The notes beneath the pieces are model-generated. The model saw only the letters and a list, made by a program, of their open reading frames with translations. It ran no database searches and was not told where the DNA came from. The translations under genes were made by a program, and so were the position numbers. From positions 1 to 45,552 of the forward strand of contig CAKVIE010000018.1 of the NCBI GenBank assembly GCA_934754505.1: a stretch of DNA of 45,552 nt, given 5' to 3'. Positions 42,040 through 45,552 of the stretch are shown here, in pieces (position 1 is the first letter of the stretch; each line of letters begins with the position of its first letter). Source of the DNA: an uncultured Candidatus Melainabacteria bacterium (GTDB lineage Bacteria; Cyanobacteriota; Vampirovibrionia; Gastranaerophilales; Gastranaerophilaceae).

Positions 42040-42558
42040 ATGGGAACTTGCAAATTCTGCAACAGTGAAAATTCAGACACTGCAAAGTGGTGCAAGTATT
42101 GTGGTGAAAAATTATTAGAAACAGAGACAAAAACAGAAACAGAAGGAAAACAGTATTTAATATATATTATAGCAATAGCAATTTCAATTTTTGGGCTAAT
42201 AAAGCATCAATTTGACACACCAATTAACAAACTTATATCCGGTTGTACTGATAATGGTACAGACATAGATTTATATTTAGTAGAGAAGACTGTGTACTAT
42301 TGTAAAAATAAGCCTTGGGACGAGGTAATAATATACAAAAATATTAATGCAAAAAATGATAATATAAGTGTTTATAAAAATTCTCCTTATTGGTACGGAG
42401 GACAAAGAATGGGATATGGGAACCAAAGAGTGGGAAACATGGCATGGGAAAATGGTGAATATGTATGTCGTTTTCATGGTGAGCGGCGGTATGAACAAAA
42501 TAATTGTACAACCTATGATTTTGTAAAAGAAATACTAAGAATAACCAATGGAGATTAA
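42040..42558 (+). CDS. Zinc-ribbon membrane protein, unknown function
   Basis: This 172-residue protein starts with a single zinc ribbon (CKFCNSENSDTAKWCKYCGE: Cys-x2-Cys, 10 residues, Cys-x2-Cys). It then has a Glu/Thr linker and one membrane segment at about residues 38-54 (YLIYIIAIAISIFGLI). The C-terminal domain is polar, with three more cysteines (KTVYYCKN, YVCRF, NNCTTYD) and a Gly/Tyr-rich stretch. No family is recognised for the C-terminal part. It is the first gene behind the island promoter. No clear Shine-Dalgarno is seen; the leader is A-rich. It could be involved in immunity, sensing or export, but nothing in the sequence decides. Confidence 0.7.
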   Translation: MGTCKFCNSENSDTAKWCKYCGEKLLETETKTETEGKQYLIYIIAIAISIFGLIKHQFDTPINKLISGCTDNGTDIDLYLVEKTVYYCKNKPWDEVIIYKNINAKNDNISVYKNSPYWYGGQRMGYGNQRVGNMAWENGEYVCRFHGERRYEQNNCTTYDFVKEILRITNGD

Positions 42559-42646
42559 TTCATTTTATTGGCAAGAATTTATGAAAATATTTATTCCATT
42601 TTTTATAATAGGAGTAATCACAAAAATATTAGAAAAAGAAAATTAA
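42548..42646 (+). CDS. Possible 32-residue single-span membrane peptide
   Basis: An ATG overlapping the end of the first zinc-ribbon gene by 11 bases opens a 32-codon frame, MEINSFYWQEFMKIFIPFFI..., with one hydrophobic stretch (FIPFFIIGVI) and a charged tail (LEKEN). There is no good ribosome site, so expression would depend on coupling. It may be chance. Confidence 0.3.
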   Translation: MEINSFYWQEFMKIFIPFFIIGVITKILEKEN

Positions 42647-42668
42647 AAGAAAATAGGAAAGGAAAAAA

Positions 42669-43265
42669 ATGAAGACATGTAAGTATTGTGGTGGAGAAAT
42701 CTTAGATACCGCTAAAAAATGTAAACATTGTGGAGAGTGGGTAGAAAATACTTTAACAAAAGCAGAAGAAGAAAACCAAACACAATATTGTCCATACTGC
42801 GGCGAAACCATCTTAGCAACAGCAATAAAATGTAAGCATTGTGGTGAAAAATTAAAAGAAAAAAATATAAAATTCAATTTTATTTCGACAGGAAAACTTG
42901 TATTTTTAACTATTATTACATTAGGTATTTATTCTTTTTATTATATGTATAAAGTTTCGAAAGAAATAAATAAATTAAAAATAGCAAACAAAATAAAATT
43001 TAATACGTATTTTATTCCTGCGATTATCCTATATTTTATTAATTGGATAGCCACAGATAATAATTATAACATAGGAACACTTGCTGGTTTACCTATTATT
43101 TTCTTCTCATTACATGTGATTAATCGTTTAAGAGACTACGTTAGTGAAAATTATAACAAAAAAATACAAACAAATCCGGTATGCATAGTTTTGTTTGGAA
43201 TATTTTATCTAAACTTTTTTATAAATACATTGAGTGAACGTATAGAAAACGGAAAAACAAAATAA
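42669..43265 (+). CDS. Double zinc-ribbon membrane protein with DUF4234-like region
   Basis: This 198-residue protein has two zinc ribbons in tandem: CKYCGGEILDTAKKCKHCGE (residues 4-23) and CPYCGETILATAIKCKHCGE (about 41-60). It continues with about four membrane segments. The first, LVFLTIITLGIYSFYYMYKV with a following SKEIN, has the TLGIY-x-x-Y pattern of DUF4234-type membrane domains. AGGAAAGG lies 7 bases before the ATG. Zinc ribbons of this kind usually serve protein contacts. It lies between the first zinc-ribbon gene and the radical SAM gene on the same strand, so it is probably co-transcribed. Its role in the peptide system is unknown. Confidence 0.8.
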   Translation: MKTCKYCGGEILDTAKKCKHCGEWVENTLTKAEEENQTQYCPYCGETILATAIKCKHCGEKLKEKNIKFNFISTGKLVFLTIITLGIYSFYYMYKVSKEINKLKIANKIKFNTYFIPAIILYFINWIATDNNYNIGTLAGLPIIFFSLHVINRLRDYVSENYNKKIQTNPVCIVLFGIFYLNFFINTLSERIENGKTK

Positions 43266-43306
43266 TAAATATTTCATTTATTTTGAGAGGATAAAAAAAT
43301 ATACTT

Positions 43307-44467
43307 ATGACCAAAAGTTCATTATGGGAAAAAGAGCAGGAAATAAGAAAAACCTGTATGTTGATGATTACACATAAGTGTAATTTAAACTGTTCTTACT
43401 GTTATGAAAATTTCAAATCAGATCTTCAGATGAATTTTGAAGTTGCAATTAATTCGATAAAAAAAGAAATAGCAAAAGTTAAAAGAAGTAAAAAAATCAA
43501 CGGTTTAGAAATAGATTTAATGGGAGGCGAACCCATGATGAATTTTCCTTTGATAAAAAATTTAGTTGAATGGGCAGAACAAGGTAACATCAGCGTACCA
43601 TATATTTTTTCAATGACAACTAATGGAACTCTTTTTGGAAAAGAAGAGAAAGAATGGTTTAAAAAACATAAAAAAAGTATTGTTTGTTGTTGTAGCTATG
43701 ATGGAAACAATATAATGCAAGAAACAAACAGAGGAAAAGATAGTAAAGAAATAGATTTGGATTTTTTTGTCAAAACTTGGCCTTTTCAAAGTTTACATAT
43801 GACTATATCAAAAGAAACTTTACCAAATTTATCCAATGGAGTATTAAATGCTCAAAAAAAAGGATATTCTATAGAAGTATCTTTAGCAGAAGGAATTAAA
43901 TGGACAAAGGAAGACTCCGAAATTTATAAAAGGGAATTGGAAAAATTAGCTAATTTTTACCTTGAAAATACTCAATATGAACCTATTAACCTTCTTTTAA
44001 GATATTTAAATATCGTAAATCCTGATAAAGACAAAAAATCAATAAAAAAATTTTGCGGAACAGGTACTTACATGACAACATACGACCTGGATGGAAAAGC
44101 CTATGGTTGCCATATGTTTAGCCCTATTGTATTAGACAAAAACGCAAAACAAATAAAGGAGATTAATTTTAAATGTAATTCGATTGCAAACGATTCAACA
44201 TGTAAAAAATGTGTTTTAAAACATTTTTGTCCAACATGTGCAGGTTTTAATTACAAATATAGGAAAAATTCAGGAACAAGAGATAAAAACAAATGTGCGT
44301 TACATTTACAAGAAGCAATTATATCAGCAAAATTTCAAATTAAATTTATTGCAAAACAAAAAAACAAACTAACGATAGAAGATGCTCAACATATAAATCA
44401 AGCTATAAAAGCTATTAATATTTTAGAAAAAGTTAAAGAAAAAGAAAACTATCCATATCAAATATAA
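43307..44467 (+). CDS. Radical SAM/SPASM peptide maturase
   Basis: This 386-residue enzyme has the radical SAM cluster motif CNLNCSYC (Cys25, 29, 32), the GGEP motif at about 73-76 and a C-terminal SPASM domain. The SPASM cysteines are Cys250, Cys268, then C-x2-C-x5-C-x2-C (299, 302, 308, 311) and Cys330, fit for auxiliary Fe-S clusters. SPASM enzymes of this size modify ribosomal peptides, for example by sulfur-to-carbon thioether links. The very Cys-rich peptide gene 11 bases downstream is the obvious substrate. There is no recognisable N-terminal RRE domain; the first 20 residues are too short. The ribosome site GAGAGGA lies about 15 bases from the ATG. Reaction type is inferred. Confidence 0.88.
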   Translation: MTKSSLWEKEQEIRKTCMLMITHKCNLNCSYCYENFKSDLQMNFEVAINSIKKEIAKVKRSKKINGLEIDLMGGEPMMNFPLIKNLVEWAEQGNISVPYIFSMTTNGTLFGKEEKEWFKKHKKSIVCCCSYDGNNIMQETNRGKDSKEIDLDFFVKTWPFQSLHMTISKETLPNLSNGVLNAQKKGYSIEVSLAEGIKWTKEDSEIYKRELEKLANFYLENTQYEPINLLLRYLNIVNPDKDKKSIKKFCGTGTYMTTYDLDGKAYGCHMFSPIVLDKNAKQIKEINFKCNSIANDSTCKKCVLKHFCPTCAGFNYKYRKNSGTRDKNKCALHLQEAIISAKFQIKFIAKQKNKLTIEDAQHINQAIKAINILEKVKEKENYPYQI

Positions 44468-44478
44468 AGGAGAACAAA

Positions 44479-44709
44479 ATGGAAATTTCAAATTTAGAAT
44501 TAGAAAAAGTAACAGAAATGCTTAAGAATTTTACAGATAAAAATGGTACCATTGGAGAACGACACATTTTAAGTACAAATTGTGCTGGCGGTAGATGTTT
44601 AGGTACGTGTCTAGGAAGTTGTAGAGGTTCATGCCAATTCAGATGTAAATCTGGATGTTTAGGTGCTTGTAAAGGAGGATGTAGTGGCAGAACAAAAAGA
44701 TTTTTTTAA
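44479..44709 (+). CDS. Cys-X3-Cys repeat RiPP precursor peptide
   Basis: The 76-residue product begins with a charged helical leader (MEISNLELEKVTEMLKNF, then TDKNGTIGERHILSTN). Its core has nine cysteines, at 35, 40, 44, 48, 52, 56, 60, 64 and 68. The last eight are spaced exactly four apart, with mostly small residues between (CLGT CLGS CRGS CQFR CKSG CLGA CKGG C). It ends GRTKRFF. AAGGAG stands 6 bases before the ATG and overlaps the region just after the maturase stop. This layout is typical of radical SAM-modified peptides; ranthipeptide or sactipeptide chemistry would fit. Alternatives are a small metal-binding protein or a disulfide peptide, but the adjacent SPASM enzyme argues against these. 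Confidence 0.88.
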   Translation: MEISNLELEKVTEMLKNFTDKNGTIGERHILSTNCAGGRCLGTCLGSCRGSCQFRCKSGCLGACKGGCSGRTKRFF

Positions 44710-45298
44710 TAAAAAACATTATTCGTTCTGCTTATTCTCAGGTATTAATACAGAATCAATAAAACCTTTAGTTGAACTATTAAAAAATATAGAAGAAAAC
44801 TCTATATTAGATTTATATATAAATTCTCGAGGAGGTTATGTTCTTGTAGCCATAGGTATTTTTAATCTGATTAAAACAATAAAAAAAATAGAAATTAACA
44901 CCTATAATTTGGGGCATTGTGATTCAGCAGCGACTTTATTATTTTTGCTTGGGAAAAAAAGAATTGCAATAAAAAATTCTACTTTTTTTATGCATTCATT
45001 ACAAATAAATTTTACACAACCTCAAACAATTAATTCTCTTAACATGGAAATACAGAAATTAAAAACAGATACAAATACAATGATAAGTTTATTAGCAAAT
45101 AATTCTTCACTAACAAAAAAAGAATGGTCTATGCTAATGAGTGATAAAGGAAACTTGATAAAAGCAAGAAAAGCATTGGCAATAGGAATAGTTGATAATA
45201 TTTTTGAAGGAAAAGATATTAAATTATTAGTTGAGAAGAAAAAAAGTAATGGAAATCATTACAGTAATAATCATAATAGGTTTTTTATATTTTATTAA
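44684..45298 (+). CDS. ClpP-fold (S14-like) serine protease linked to the peptide
   Basis: The frame opens at 44663, but the best start is the GTG at 44684, with AAAGGAGG 5 bases before it inside the peptide gene; the overlap is 26 bases. The 204-residue product has the Clp fold: LDLYINSRGGYVLVAIGIFN (oxyanion-loop Gly-Gly at 50-51), LGHCDSAATLLFLLG with nucleophile Ser81, and STFFMHSLQ with His104. ClpP has G-x-A-A-S-M here, so CDSAA is a variant. The catalytic Asp is less clear: Asp154 in LMSDKGN is about two residues off the ClpP position. A GIVDNI segment follows, as in ClpP. No signal peptide is seen. Housekeeping ClpP is unlikely given the divergence and context; leader removal or peptide clearance is inferred. 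Confidence 0.82.
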   Translation: MAEQKDFFNKKHYSFCLFSGINTESIKPLVELLKNIEENSILDLYINSRGGYVLVAIGIFNLIKTIKKIEINTYNLGHCDSAATLLFLLGKKRIAIKNSTFFMHSLQINFTQPQTINSLNMEIQKLKTDTNTMISLLANNSSLTKKEWSMLMSDKGNLIKARKALAIGIVDNIFEGKDIKLLVEKKKSNGNHYSNNHNRFFIFY

Positions 45299-45329
45299 TG
45301 AAAAAATTGGAGGAATATTTGGAAAATAA
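45249..45329 (+). CDS. Possible 26-residue single-span membrane peptide
   Basis: An ATG overlapping the end of the ClpP-like gene by 50 bases opens MEIITVIIIIGFLYFINEK, then GGIFGK and a stop. It is almost wholly one membrane helix. The ribosome site is weak (GAGAAG about 10 bases upstream). It could be a small toxin, immunity or export-helper peptide, or chance. Confidence 0.3.
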   Translation: MEIITVIIIIGFLYFINEKIGGIFGK

Positions 45330-45445
45330 GACTTAAATATTTGACCAAATTTGAAAAATAAAATCCTTAAATATTGGATATTTTAAAATAATTCCAAACA
45401 AAAAATAGAGTCGTAGGTTGTTTAAACCCAACAGCAAATTTCCAA

Positions 45446-45483
45446 ACAAAAAAATAGAGGATAAAGTGAAAACTTTATCCTCT
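45446..45483 (-). terminator. Terminator of the rRNA operon
   Basis: AGAGGATAAAG (45456-45466), loop TGAAAA, CTTTATCCTCT (45473-45483). On the minus strand it is followed by ATTTTTTTG. A second copy of the tail (CTCTATTTTTTGTTTGGAA on the minus strand) occurs at about 45391-45410 without the hairpin. Confidence 0.85.
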
Positions 45484-45490
45484 TAAACTT

Positions 45491-45552
45491 AGATCCGGCA
45501 ACGAGCTATCTTCCCGGGAGGTCCTCCTCCGAGTATTGTCACCGCTATCAGT
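45491..45552 (-). rRNA. 5S ribosomal RNA, 3' part (cut by window edge)
   Basis: Read on the minus strand, the sequence has the late 5S pattern GCGGTGACAATACTCGG, GGACCTCCCGGGAAGATAGC and TCGTTGCCGGATCT. The AATAGCTCG-like element followed by the closing stem matches the 3' end of cyanobacterial-type 5S rRNA. The 5' part and the rest of the operon lie beyond the right edge. The terminator lies 8 bases downstream. Confidence 0.85.

Noticed and set aside
42669..42877. Zinc ribbons as remnants of a phage or a transposase
   Set aside because: The ribbons are fused to membrane segments and no integrase, recombinase or structural phage gene is nearby.
44663..44683. GTG at 44663 as start of the ClpP-like gene
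   Set aside because: The Shine-Dalgarno AAAGGAGG lies downstream of it, whereas the GTG at 44684 is ideally spaced from that site.

Overview
The window looks like a chromosomal segment of an A/T-rich, diderm, non-photosynthetic relative of the cyanobacteria, plausibly a gut-type Melainabacteria/Vampirovibrionia (Gastranaerophilales-like). This placement is inferred, not searched. It rests on four things: a 5S rRNA 3' end of cyanobacterial type at the right edge; a ScpA N-terminus in the cyanobacterial style (IALL...GKIDPWNI) rather than the FxGPLDLLL form; an OmpH/Skp periplasmic chaperone implying an outer membrane; and dnaA unlinked from dnaN.

Layout. 1-2100: an A/T-rich accessory stretch with a partial membrane-anchored protein and a kelch-type protein, both behind copies of the same promoter segment, then a patch of dispersed palindromic repeats. 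2095-9389 (minus): tcdA-gatB, then smc-scpA-scpB. 9604-12120 (plus): pilT, recO, deoC. 12228-17898: ompH/skp; a response regulator; a degenerate histidine-kinase-like protein; a MalK/UgpC-type ABC ATPase abutting a protein with two radical SAM domains. 17959-24279 (minus): a TPR protein and a probable nadB-nadC-etfB-etfA-MFS run. 24395-30554: a heavy-metal-exporter-like permease, an acidic Cys-rich small protein, a peptidase T with an optional signal peptide, gdhA and aspS, with strong terminators between. 30648-39260 (plus): dnaA, then murF-mraY-murD-ftsW-murG-folC, mostly overlapping. 39331-40696: a NarL-type regulator convergent with menG/ubiE.

40700-41410 is a second patch of the dispersed repeats seen near 2 kb. 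It borders an A/T-rich island (41511-45329) that ends against an rRNA operon on the opposite strand. The island is the most novel part: a MerR-like regulator, a good sigma70-type promoter with an inverted repeat over the -10, two zinc-ribbon membrane proteins, a radical SAM/SPASM enzyme, a 76-residue peptide whose C-terminal half has cysteine at every fourth residue, and a ClpP-fold serine protease whose start lies inside the peptide gene. I read it as an undescribed or little-described RiPP system: the SPASM enzyme would modify the Cys-X3-Cys core and the ClpP-like protein would process or degrade the peptide. The order, the overlap and the Shine-Dalgarno sites are visible in the sequence; chemistry and function are inferred.

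Other points of interest are the tandem radical SAM protein, the kinase-like protein without its phosphoacceptor histidine, the two well-formed starts of peptidase T, and the hairpin-conserving dispersed repeats. No tRNA, CRISPR array, intact insertion sequence or phage module was seen.
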